Positions 31,089 through 42,175 of a stretch of 64,000 nucleotides of DNA are shown here, in pieces. The notes under the pieces were generated by a model. That model searched no databases, was not told the DNA's origin, and saw only the letters and a program-made list of their open reading frames with translations. A program made the translations under genes and the position numbers. Within the stretch, counting starts at the first letter, position 1, and each line of letters opens with the position of its first letter. The stretch comes from Plasmodiophora brassicae (Eukaryota; Endomyxa; Phytomyxea; Plasmodiophorida; Plasmodiophoridae): contig JASFAU010000004.1 in NCBI GenBank assembly GCA_039704465.1, positions 992,001-1,056,000 of the forward strand, given 5' to 3'.

Positions 31089-34000
31089 ATGCGGGCGTCG
31101 TTGTCAACCGTGAAGCTGGCGCAGACGAGTACGCCGGCGACGGTGCCGGTCGTGGATGAGCGTGAGGCTCGCGTTCGCGATCACGTCGAGGTGTACGGCA
31201 GCGAGAAGTTCGACAACTTCGTGCGCTCGTGGCAGGTCGAGTTTGGCGTCAGCGCCTGGATCCGACGTGTTATCGACAGCAGCCACCTTCCATCGCTGCT
31301 GGATATTGTCGCTGCTCTTCTTGGTTTTGTCAGCACTGTCGTCTACATCATCTCTACCTATCCCGACTACAAAGGCGACCCGACACTGGGCACATTCGAG
31401 ACCGCATTAACCTGTACGATCATTGTCGTCCCTATACCGTTGTGTTCACATTCCAAACCGCTGCCTTAGGGTACTTTGTCGCCGACTACGTCATTCGGCT
31501 GGTGACGGGTGGGTTTACCTATGCCAAGTCATGGGTCGGCATCCTGGATTTGTTAACGATCCTGCCGCTGTTCGCGTCGCCAGACTTTACGTCAGACGGC
31601 TCGACGTCGGTGAACGGCGCCGCCGGCCTCTTCATTCGATTCGCCAGGAGCAACGTGATCGCGTTCCGAGTGATTCGGGCGATGCGCTTCCTACGAGTGT
31701 TACGCGCTCTGCGGTTCACCAAGTTCCATCGTGTCATCTCGCTTAGCGATAACAGCTCGTGGACTGCGACGATTGCCCTTATTCTGACGATCCTGTCGGT
31801 GATCACTATCGCCAGCGCCCTGTTCATGATTCTGGAGACTGACCTGGGCCCTGTCCCCGACGACAACCTCCTGTTCCATGACTCGTTCTACTTCATCGCC
31901 CTGACGTTAGCCACGATCGGGTTCGGTGACATTGGTAAGGGACGGCGTATTCACGGGCGTATTGCATGATCTGACGCGTCATCCCATCCAGTTCCGGTTA
32001 CTATCGGTGGCAAACTTCTGGTGGTCGTCATGATGGCATTGGCAGTCGTCCTAATCCCCCTGCATTCCGCCAAGATCCTCGACCTGGCTAGCTCGATTAG
32101 GAAGACGGGTGGCGTGTACCACCCGCAGGCCGGCTTCTCGCACGTCGTCTGCGTCGTACCTGCTGACTATGCCGCCAAACAACTCCACGAGTTCCTTCTG
32201 TCGGTGGCATTCTTCATTCTTCCAGTCATCGTCCGCTGAAGTTGGACCTGTGGCAGGTGCCTATTGCATTCGAACTTCCGCGACCCATCTCAGCGCCTGC
32301 GTGTGGTGGTGATCAGTCAGAGCGAGACCTGTCAACTGTTCAAGCAAACGCTACGACACAGTTCGTATGCGTCCATGGTGCATTACATATCGGGATCGGT
32401 GCACGAACCGGTCGACCTGGACCGGATCGCATTGTCGTCGGCGAAGGCGGTATTCGTCCTGAGCAGGCGAACAATCGCGAACACAGCCGAGATGGACGCC
32501 AACGACGTCAACGCGTTCCTGGCGGCCATCTCCCTGAAGAACCATTCGCCAGCGATCCCGACCATGGTCCAGGTCAACCAGATTCGCAACCAGGCGCATG
32601 TCCTGTGTAAGACGCTGAAGAAGTTCCCGAACATGCAGTGCATCTGCATGAAGCAGAGGACGATGGCGTTGCTGGCCGGCAGTTGCATTGTGCCAGCGTT
32701 GCACACGCTCGTCTGCAACGTCCTGCAGTCGTTCGACGCCGAGGACGAGACGCGCTCGGACGCGAAGGACGGTGCTGGCACTGAGTGGTGGCGAGATTAC
32801 AGCGAAGGCAGCCGGTTCCAGACGTTCCCGACCGTCTGGGGCCACTATTTCCATGGGTGGACCTTCACTGAGGCCGTTGTCGAACTCGCTGCCAACTCCA
32901 CGATCCTGCCGTTCGCCATGGGCGAACTGACCGCCGCGGGCAACGTGTCGGTCCAATTGAACCCGGCCGATCGTGTCGTCCATGAAGGCGAGCTTGTGTT
33001 CGTGTTCGCCACCGACGTGCACCATGCGGCCACCCTGCCACAGTTCACCAAGGACGCCTACGTGTCGCCACATCGCGTCCGCGTTATGAAACGTCGACTA
33101 AGCGCATCGACACCTGGTCCAGGGCCTGCCTGGGTAAGCAGATGTTCCCATCCGTCTCTCATTACTGACCTTGCGCGTGTAACGCACCAGTCGCCACGAG
33201 CCTTGGGGCTGGTCAAGGAGACGTCTGCGCTCAGGGTGAAGCGCCCACTGAACGACGATCTGGGCGGCATCGAGTCGGCGCTGCGTATGCAGGATAGGGT
33301 GCTGTTGCCGATGGCGTTCCAGATGTCGCTGGTGGACTCGCCCGATAACGTCGCCGAGCGCATGGCGACGACGCCGAAGAACGTGTCGGTGCCCGTCATC
33401 GAATCGACGACATCCATGACCGGGCACATCATCGTCTGCGGCCACATCGACATGTCCGTTGTGGAATTCGTTCGCGCCTTGCGTACCAGGAACTTCCCAC
33501 GCGTCACTCCTGTCGTCATCGTGCAGAGCACCGCCCTGCCTGCTGACGTTTCGGCAGCCGTCGGGATCTACGAACAGGTAAGCGCCCAGGGTGCCTTGCG
33601 TTTGAAACGTCCCTTATTGGCCCGTCTAGGTGTACCAGCTGATCGGCAACCTGCAGAACATCGATGACCTCGATCGGATTCACGTTCGAGACGCGTGCGC
33701 CTGCGTGCTGATGGCGAACCCATTCCTGAAAGGCGTCGTCGAGCAGGATGACGAGCGGAGACAGGTCGTCCGTGCCGATTACGCTACTATCGTCAACACG
33801 CTGGCGCTGGAGAACGCCCTCGATCAGAGCATGGACAGCTCTAACACAATCATCGAACTGCTGTACGAGACCAACCTCAGGTATCCATCGGCTGGTACAC
33901 CAGCAAACCGCATATCTGACCGCAATGGTGTTTGTTTGCCCAGGTTCTTGCGGCCAGCGTTCACGAGGTCGGGGACGAACCCGATCGATGCTCTGTCGGC

Positions 34001-34710
34001 GCTGGAAGACAACGGGAAGCGATTGCCGCCCCTGGCCGCGGCCGACGGCAAGATCTATAGCTCGGGCATGCTGGAATCAGTGACGGCGGGGTCCTTCTTC
34101 AACCCGCACCTGATCACCATCGTCGACGCGTTGATCTATGGCACCGTTCGACGCGGTGCTGGCAGTCCTGACGTTAGGCAGTGTGTCGTGCTGATTCAGC
34201 TCCCACCCGACCTTGCCGGCAAGCCGTACTTGACCTTGCTGAAGTCGGTCCCCCAGTTCGCGTCCCTGGATGTCGCTAACTCGAATGCGCAGATTCATGG
34301 TGACGCGGCTATCGTTCCTGCCTGTGGGGCTGTTGCGATGCAAGACGGCGGGACCGTCTCCAGCTCCCATCCCATTCGTGTTCACCAACCCGCCGGCGAA
34401 GACCATTGTCCACGCGGACGATCTCGTCTACGTCATCGCTGCCATCGAGAACATGCAACTGAAGTACCCGGATGCCTACACGGGTGAAACGGTTACGATT
34501 GTCACGTCGTTGTTCGAACTCGGCAAGGAGAGCCTGTCGTCCAAGGTGCACACGCTCCGGCCGCAATCACGCCAAGCGGATCAGTCGAACTGGATCCCCA
34601 GCCTCGTCAAGCGTACCGGCAGCGTCAAACGCAACCTGGCCATCTCACCGAATGACGTCATCACGTACAAAGCCAGAGCAACCAGACGACAAGACAACGA
34701 CAACCAGTAG
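31089..34710 (+). CDS. slo: Slo/BK-type calcium-activated potassium channel alpha subunit
   Basis: Seven exons: 31089..31413, 31470..31934, 31992..32190, 32257..33577, 33630..33880, 33944..34243, 34293..34710; introns 49-66 nt; 1092 aa, normal Slo length. S4 has spaced arginines (FRVIRAMRFLRVLRALRF). The pore helix and filter read TLATIGFGDI (TxGFGD in place of TVGYGD). After S6 come RCK1 (FSHVVCVVPADYAAKQLHE, RLRVVVISQSE, SAKAVFVLSRRT, FLAAISLKNH), a linker, and RCK2 (GHIIVCGHIDMSVVEFVRAL, VYQLIGNLQNIDDL, DACACVLMANPF, TNPPAKTIVHADDLVYVIA). BK channels open with voltage and cytosolic Ca2+. An obvious Asp-rich Ca2+ bowl is missing near the end of RCK2, so Ca2+ gating may differ. Introns 33881-33943 (63 nt) and others are in frame and stop-free. 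Confidence 0.95.
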
Positions 34711-34765
34711 TAAATTGGCGAACATCATTTCATAACGCTGGGAAGCGAAGTCTGCTTGTACACGT

Positions 34766-36990
34766 TTACTTCTCGGATCGACGGACGTCGAACAGGTGAA
34801 GTCGGAACAGTTGGAGCAAGGAGAAGCAGACGCCGATGCCGCAATAGACCGATATTAGCATAAGCGGGAGGAACTGCATGGCTGGCAGGACGAGCGGCTG
34901 CACGTATGTCACCACCAGGACGGCAAGCAGACCGGCCACGTAGACGGCGTACGGCAGAGTCCATTCGGTAAGAGTAACATCGATACGACTGACAGACGCG
35001 GTACAGTAAGCAGACAGCGGTCGCTGAATAGAAGAGACTTACAATCTAGCAGCCCTGTGGGCAACGTTGGCAACCAGAAGTTGGTACGCGAGCGCAGAGT
35101 GGGCAAACACGAGGCAAACGCGAACGATGGTTTCCGATGGTTCATGCAGCAACGGCACGAGAGAGACATTGCCGACCAGATTCAGGAACGTGTACGTGCG
35201 CGCATGATCCACACTGTTCGTGGCAATTAGCCTGCGCAGACGTGACGGCCAGTCAGCTGGCCCGTACGTTAACGATGCGGGTCCGTTGCCAACCCAAGAG
35301 GTATCGTAACCATCAGGACCGCCTTCTCGTGAACATGCCAGCCGAACACGAACGAGCATAAGGTAACGTAGCAGAGAGCGGAGACGAATACGGATGGGCG
35401 TGGACACCGCCACACTATAAGGGTTCCGTCCGGTCAGGCTGCTCTGCCAGCAGAGCAGGAACATGTATTTACCGGATATCAAGGCTGGAACCATTGACGC
35501 GACGGTCAGGACGACAGTGGTCGTAGGACTAACTGCCGGGAGAACGATATGATGTATGTCGCCAATCAGACCCCGCGTGACGGATTGCATGCCGGAAGCA
35601 TTAGGTTTGTGAGCAACTACAAGGTCCATGTGAGATAAACCTCGTGCAGACGGCGGCATCGTCTCCATACATATCAGAGCGCGGTCGAGAGCATTGTAAA
35701 GGGACCAGAAATTCGGGGCCCAGTATGCGTGGGTCAGCCCTCTCTTCACCGGGAAGAGCCGACCGAGAACGGATGGGATCTGTTGCACGACGGCGAATGG
35801 CCCAAAGGACAGGCCAAATACCTAGCGCATGTCATCTGACGCAGCGGACGGCAGTTGTAAAGCGACATACAACTATAACTGAAGCACCCAGCGAAGCGAA
35901 GTTCTGCAGTGAGAATCGCCTCCGTTTCGCATGCCTGTCAAGCGGGAAACAATAGTGACGCAACAGGTACACGAAGTACAGAGGGGCAACGTAGGCAACT
36001 GTAGAATTATTATCAGCATGTCGCCCCATAAAACGACTTCGTCAAACCCACATATGTGCTTAAAGTTCAGCAGCATTGCGAACGTGATTCCGGCAGCAAG
36101 GTCGCGACCCTGTCGTGCACCAGACGTTATACGTGGTGACGTCACCACTAGGGCATCGTATTACCTTGACAATGAAGTACACTGAAAGAACCAAGATGCC
36201 AAGCAAGAACCCATTGTACTGGAAGTGGATATCTGCCAACGACGATGTCGGTAAGAAGAACTTTATGGACGCCTGTCGTAACGAACGGTCCACAATGATA
36301 AGACCCGCGTTTGTAATTGTCACAACCAGGACGATGAATCTGTTCGACGGCGTACCGCTGTCGTTCTCCATTGAACGGCAATACCTGTTGAACCAGTCAA
36401 GGCCGGACCAGGAACCCAGGACGCTAATCCGCGAACAGAGCAACGGCTACGATCAGCATGAAGTCGGTCACCACAACCGAGAGCCGCTGGAAAACGATGG
36501 TGAGAGGAGACGCATACGGTTCCGCCGAGATCACGAGCATGGCAGGGTCGACCAGCCCCGCGAACTGAGCCAGAACGTACTCGAACCATGCAAAGAACGG
36601 CGGATAGTCCAACGTCCACTCGCTGGTGCTCTGCGAAACAGGTAAACGAGCTGGATCGGATGGCAACAGGACTACAACCTCTGTGTACCACTGGGAGATT
36701 GGCAGCGAACTCGTTATGGCCAGCCAGTTCCTGTGGACCTGGGCGCGCATCCCCAATGAGCTACATCGTACAGCGACGAACTGGCGAACGCTCTCCGCTG
36801 CTGACATCGAAATCCGTGCTACGACTGCATATCGGGACGGCTCAGCGATGCGCCGCGCATGACAACAACGACCTGCCACCCACTATGACGGCATGAGCAG
36901 GCATTTGAAGCAGGTCAGCGCCAGGACGACCAGCCATGGCACCCGTCGCGTGCACTGCCACGCATCCGCATCGGCCGCCGCGCCGCCCAT
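34766..36990 (-). CDS. ALG8: ALG8 dolichyl-P-Glc:Glc1Man9GlcNAc2-PP-dolichol alpha-1,3-glucosyltransferase
   Basis: Eleven exons (minus): 36990..36890, 36824..36806, 36738..36679, 36630..36437, 36384..36165, 36109..36052, 35998..35871, 35821..35473, 35414..35294, 35231..35043, 34988..34766; every phase agrees and the product is 553 aa. Exon 2 is only 19 nt. Motifs: [102 protein letters not shown] and [12 protein letters not shown], the ALG8-type forms of the ALG6/ALG8 signatures. A GT-C multi-TM ER enzyme, it adds the second glucose to the N-glycan precursor using dolichol-phosphate-glucose. [18 protein letters not shown] separates it from ALG6. Intact. The start is 181 bp from the stop of the gene upstream. 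Confidence 0.97.
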
Positions 36991-37171
36991 GCCCCCTCCG
37001 ACGCGCGCACGCTCTTTCCAAATATGAACAATACCGTCCCGGCATCGTGAACAAGCGCCGGCGACGCCCGACGCGTTCTCCGCCTCGCCCGACAGGTGAC
37101 ATGCCTAACTGGTTACCCGCGCGGTCGCCACTGTTTACTGAAACGTCGTCCCGAATTGCGTTTGCAGTCGC

Positions 37172-38856
37172 TCACTGCGCGTCGTCCGCCGCCGCCGGCT
37201 TCGTCTGCAGTGCTTTGACCTGTTTGGCGATTTCCTGTGCGGCCAGCACGAACTGCAGGACGTCGCCGTACAGGTTGCTCCCTTCCCTGACCTTGTCCAT
37301 CGTGATGCCGTCGAGCAGTTCGCCCAGGTGCGCCAGGTCGAACGCGTCTGCGCCGGGGCCACTGGATGAGAGACGTCGCGGCGCGCACGTCACCGAACGC
37401 ATGCACTCGTACCTGGTCGGGCGGGATCGCACGTCTTGATCAGGTCGAGGACCTTCTGGTCGACGACCTGGTGCGGCTGCTGGTGCTTGGGGACGAACAC
37501 GCCGAGAACCAGGAGCAGGGCCCTGAGGACGGCGGGTGGCCCCAGCGGGGTGCTCAGCGTCCGAATTGAGCGTAGCAGGTCAACGCCTTCCAGCAGTGCC
37601 GCCCTAGCCGCCAGGAACGCGATCCTCTGCAACGGCAACGGGTCGTTCGACGGCAGCTCCGCCCTCGCCTTCTGTTGCAATTGGTCCATTGCCTCGGGTG
37701 CACGCTTCGATGCCGCGTCGGTCGCCCGCCACTTCCGCTCTGCTTTGAAGGCGCGCACGTCAGCGTCTAGCAGCGCCTGGCGTAGGACTAAGACAAGTCG
37801 CTTCGCTTCAGCGACGTCGTGCTCTCGCAGTTCTCGAGCTTGGCCTATGTTGGCATCCGCCATCAGCGAACGCGCCCGTTCAGTCAGCGACCACCCCTAC
37901 CGAGCGTATCAAAGGCGATGAGGTAGTTGACAGGAATACGAGGAGGTTCAGGCAGGGAAGGAGCAGGCTCCCCATCGTCGTCGCCATCGACTTTGGGCTT
38001 TGGCGGAGGAGCCTCGCCAGGCAGGACGAACTGGCCCTCGGGCAACGCCAACGCCGCCGCATGCAGGATCGATTCGTACTGAAGGTGGATTGCGCAGTAT
38101 GACCCCACATCCTTCTTCCTGAAGAACTTGATCTTCTCGTAATTGTCTCCTGCACCGCTGGCAGCATGAGGCACCGGCAAAGCACACGACCACACGCGCG
38201 CGAGCTACCCAGAAGAGTGTTTGGCACAAGGAAGACCTTGGGTTCGTACGGTTTCTCAACGGGCGGTGCACCGTCATCTCCTTGGGGTTCGGCGTCTTCA
38301 GCGGGTGCGCCTTGGTTGAACACGTCGAAGGTGACGGCAGGTGGGTTCAGTGCCTGCCCGATCATGAATTCGTGGCCCGGACTGGCGCTGACGTATCGGA
38401 TCCGTTTTGCTTCGTCCACGTCCTCGACAATGCCAACGTAGACGCCCGAAGGCTTCAGCAGCGCATGCATGGACGTCGAGAACAGGTCGAGGACGGCGCC
38501 GACGTGCGCCGCCCGTCGACTATCGTTAACGAACTGGGATTCGACCGTCTGGTGGAACGCTGCCGCCGCCTGCTTGGTCTCCTGTGCCTGCCGAACCTGC
38601 TGACGGTGGACGTCGACCTCCGCCTGCCGGACCGTCAACCGCTCATCGTCGAAATACAACCGACCCGCACTACCTCCTGGACGGCCAGGAGGCGCTCGTG
38701 TTCCGCACGCTTCAACGCGGCCTGCTGGTTGGCGACGTACTGGAGCAGGTACTGCGATAAGTAGTGCACAGGGTCCTCGGGGCCGTGCAGTATCACGCTC
38801 GCCAGACCATCAGCGAGCACGCTGCCGACATTCTTCTTCAAGTACTCGCAATCCAT
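37172..38856 (-). CDS. Dpy-30 and GAF domain protein, radial spoke protein 2-like
   Basis: Five exons (minus): 38856..38674, 38623..38209, 38149..37901, 37844..37433, 37361..37172; introns 50-71 nt; 482 aa. N-terminal MDCEYLKKNVGSVLADGLAS, then PEDPVHYLSQYLLQYVANQQ, is a Dpy-30 dimerisation motif. Residues ~80-250 look like a GAF domain (AVLDLFSTSMHALLKPSGVYVG, RYVSASPGHEFMIG, VFLVPNTLLGD, KKDVGSYCAIHLQY). The C-terminal half is helical and rich in Ala/Leu. In Chlamydomonas, RSP2 combines Dpy-30 and GAF domains and binds RSP3 in flagellar radial spokes. The architecture points there, but direct homology is inference. DYDC and AK7-type proteins also have Dpy-30 motifs, but without GAF. If right, the organism builds motile cilia. 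Divergent from GatA, about 200 bp apart. Confidence 0.75.
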
Positions 38857-39057
38857 CCGGCGTCAACGACCTCTCGCCCGACTTCCAACCAGTGCTATAG
38901 GGTACCCACACCCGATCGCCCAGATTCGAGTTGTACATCAGTGCGCGTTCCAGATTGTAGCGGTCCCCTTCGCGCCTTCGCCTGCACTGACAGAAGTTGC
39001 GGTCCGTGGCCAGTCAGAGCTGCATCCGGCAACGGGGTCGCCGCCCCGTCATCGACG

Positions 39058-40636
39058 ATGAGCGGTCGGCTGCGAGGTTTGCCGATCGCCGTCAAGGACA
39101 ACTTCTGTGTCCGGGGATGGCCATGTACGGCGGGATCCGGCGTACTACAGGGGTTCAAACCGAATTACGACGCATTCGTCGTGGAGCGGCTTCGAGCGGC
39201 CGGCTGCGAGTTTACCGGGAAAGCAGAGATGGATGAGTTCGGTATGGGGTCGTTCAATCCGGCCGTTACCAACCCGTGGTCTCCGTTAGTGACGGCCGGT
39301 GGAAGCTCTGGGGGTTCAGCAGCGGCCGTTGCGTCTGGTGCCGCGTTTGCTGCCTTGGGATCCGACAGTACGCTCGTATCTTGTTGCTGCTGTATGCAGG
39401 GCATGCGCTGATCGAGTATCTGTATGACAGCTGGTGGCTCTGTGCGCCTGCCCGCATCGTTCTGTGGCGTTGTGGGCATGAAACCGACGTACGGGCGACT
39501 ATCACGTTGGGGACTGGTTGCCTATGCGAGCTCGCTGGATTGTCCCGGCATCCTTGCGTCGTCTGTTGAAGAGACGGCTCGCGTACTGGAAGTCATCGAT
39601 GGATTTGACCCTCGCGATCCCAACGCTGTCAAATGCGAACCGTTCGACGCCGGGCGAGCGCTAGCCGCGAACGGCGACCGCCTTGATGGGATAACCGTCG
39701 GCATTCCCGACGAGTTCAACGTTGAAGAGGTACCTATCGAACTTCATTGTCGTAAATTGTCGTTTGAATGCACGTGCTCTAGCTGACCGCCGATGTCCGC
39801 CAAGCATGGCAGACCGCTGTCGATTGGGCCATTGGCGCGGGCGCTCGAGTTGTGAGAGTGTCCATGCCAGCTGTTCGGTACTCGTTGCCGGCGTATTACA
39901 TTATTGTCCCGGCAGAAGCAGCGTCCAATCTGTCACGTTACGATGGCACCCGATTCGGTATCTCAACGCTTTACGTGTCGTCAACGCAGCGCCGTTTCCT
40001 GAGCCGCTGTAGGTCGCAGTGAAGGCGTATACGACGACCAGAAGGAACCTGCGTTCCATTCGCTGTCGGACCTGATAACGAAGAATCGCACCATCGGATT
40101 CGGCGACGAAGTCAAACGTCGGATTATGATCGGGACATTCGTGCTGTCCAGCGTGCACTACAGCGCGTTCTTCAAGCAGGCGCAACGCGTTCGAGCCTGG
40201 ATCATGCAGGACTTCCAGCGGGCGTTCCAATCAGGTTCGACCTCTGTCATTCCTGTAGGTCTTGCGCTAACCTGTTCTAGGGGTTGATGTTCTCCTCACT
40301 CCAACGGCCATCTCGGACGCTCCGTTGCGGGCCGACCTGGAGCGCAGTATGAAAGTCGACCCTGTGTCATCATACTTTCATGTAACTATCGACGTTCGGG
40401 GCTTACTGGGTAGATTGTTCACCCATCTCCAGGATGCCATGACCGTACCGTCAAGCCTGGCGGGCCTGCCGAGTGTGTCCGTCCCGTGCTCGCTGTCATC
40501 ATCAGGCTTACCGCTTGGCCTGCAAATCATCGGCAACGCCTTCCAAGAGGAAACCGTCCTAGGTGTCGCCAGCGTCATCGAACGCCGCGCCCAGTTCCAG
40601 CGACCTGCTGCTATGATGTCACCCCGTATAAACTAG
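39058..40636 (+). CDS. QRSL1: Glutamyl-tRNA(Gln) amidotransferase subunit A (mitochondrial type)
   Basis: Exons 39058..39367, 39431..39729, 39783..39957, 40013..40234 and 40281..40636; introns 46-63 nt; 453 aa from this ATG. The amidase Ser-cisSer-Lys triad is complete: LPIAVKDNF (Lys), [13 protein letters not shown] (cis-Ser) and, restored by the first intron, [12 protein letters not shown] (nucleophile). [47 protein letters not shown] and [12 protein letters not shown] continue the GatA order. The GatCAB complex converts Glu-tRNAGln to Gln-tRNAGln in organelles. The known N-terminus would start ~40 residues earlier. The frame is open upstream (AASGNGVAAPSST) but there is no ATG between the divergent gene start (38856) and 39058, so the first exon is either missed or uses a non-ATG start. 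A mitochondrial presequence is therefore not visible. Confidence 0.94.
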
Positions 40637-40765
40637 TCGTTGTTACGACCCTGCAAATGGGCTGGCAGCGAGGCGAACGCACACACACGCACGAGGAGGC
40701 GGTGTCGACCTCAAATTTAGCGTGCGGCCGCTTGGGCGGAGAGACAGACCGGACGCGATCAGCCC

Positions 40766-42038
40766 ATGCACGGGATACGTCGCGTCGACCCGAGCCAGGT
40801 TACCGAGGCGCAGCGCGCCGAGAAGCGGAAGAAGATCGCCAAGTATGTCGCGATGCGGGATGACGTCCTGGCGATGGTATGCGGCGAGGTTGGTTCCCTG
40901 GGCGCCGGTTGTGTGGCTGACCAAGTGTCGCACAGCGGAAGGACCGTCGCCATGACAAGGAAGCGCTTGCCCTAACCCGGCAGGTTCTGGAAATCAATCC
41001 GGAATTGTATTCTCTGTCGGGGATGCTGATGTTGTCACCCGTGACCCTGGCTAATGGGTTGTTGTCTCTAGCTGGAACTATCGGCGGGAAATACTTCTCG
41101 GTATGATGGACAAACGCAGGTCTGTACCTTTGCCAGGACTGGTGTCGCGTCCCCCGCTGAGTTTCTGCACAGTTGCGACGTTGCTGAGCTTCTAGCGGAT
41201 GAACTGAACGTTGTTGGCCGCGCGATTCAACGTAATCCGAAATCCTATGTCTCTTGGCACCATCGTCTGTGGGTCGTGCAGCGCGGTGGCTCCGACATCC
41301 TCAAGGAGATCGACCTGACCTCTCAATTCCTGATGGCCGATGCGAGGAATTGTACGCCGCGATGCCGATCGGCCCTGTTCTGCGCTCCGAATCTGATCTT
41401 TGTTCCAGTTCACTGCTGGGACTACAGGCGTTCGCTTGTTGACCTATCGAACGTATCGCCCTCGGAGGAGCTCGAATTTACGAGGAAGAAAATCAACGAC
41501 GATTTCTCAAACTATTCGGCGTGGTACTCTGAGTCGTTATGCGAGTGGGTGGCCCTGAACGTGACCCGACTGCCTGTAGGCACTATAGATCGACGCTGCT
41601 CACAAAGATCGGCATTGACCAGGAAGTTCTCGATCGTGAATTCGCCCTTGTTGCTGATTGCTTTTTCACGGAACCGGATGACCAGAGTGCATGGCTTTAC
41701 CACCGATGGCTGTGCGTGCAACATCCTGATGTAGCGTGCCTCGAGAAGCAACTCTCTATCATGGATGAACTTCTGGACCTTGAACCGAATTGCAAGTGGG
41801 CACTGCTGACATCCGGTTCGTATGGTGACGTCGACTCGGGCTGCCAGTGTCTCAATCCCGATTCTGTCTAGTACGACTGCTGTCTGAGCTCTGCCGACTG
41901 GATCGAACACGTTCCGTACCGAAGCGCCGAATCGGCGACATTTTCAATCGTCTTCCTGTACTGGACCCTCAGCGCAAGACGTACTACCGCGATCTCTGTG
42001 ATCGGATTTGCGTTCAGCTAGGCCCCTGTATTGAATGA
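40766..42038 (+). CDS. RABGGTA: Rab geranylgeranyltransferase alpha subunit (BET4-type)
   Basis: Seven exons: 40766..40876, 40936..41015, 41072..41119, 41173..41351, 41409..41523, 41580..41815, 41872..42038; introns 53-59 nt; 311 aa, yeast Bet4-like length without the Ig or LRR extensions of mammals. MHGIRRVDPSQVTEAQRAEKR is the classic N-terminus. Prenyltransferase alpha repeats follow (LEINPELYSLWNYRREIL, NPKSYVSWHHRLWVV, HCWDYRRSLVDL, NDDFSNYSAWHYRSTLL, DDQSAWLYHRWL), each with the P-x-x-Y-x-x-WxxR pattern. The tail FNRLPVLDPQRKTYYRDL is diagnostic for RabGGTA. With the beta subunit and Rab escort protein it attaches geranylgeranyl groups to Rab C-termini. Cytosolic. The chitin synthase ATG lies 137 bp downstream on the same strand. 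Confidence 0.95.
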
Positions 42039-42175
42039 ACGATCGGGTTGGCCCCCAGTTTCACCACAAGTTCATGTTCGGGCCGAAGGGGGTCGCCTTC
42101 GCCTGGCCACACAGGAGAATTCGGCCGTTGGCGCATAGTTGTATCTGGGTTGTTGGGTCACCCATTTCGTTAAGG

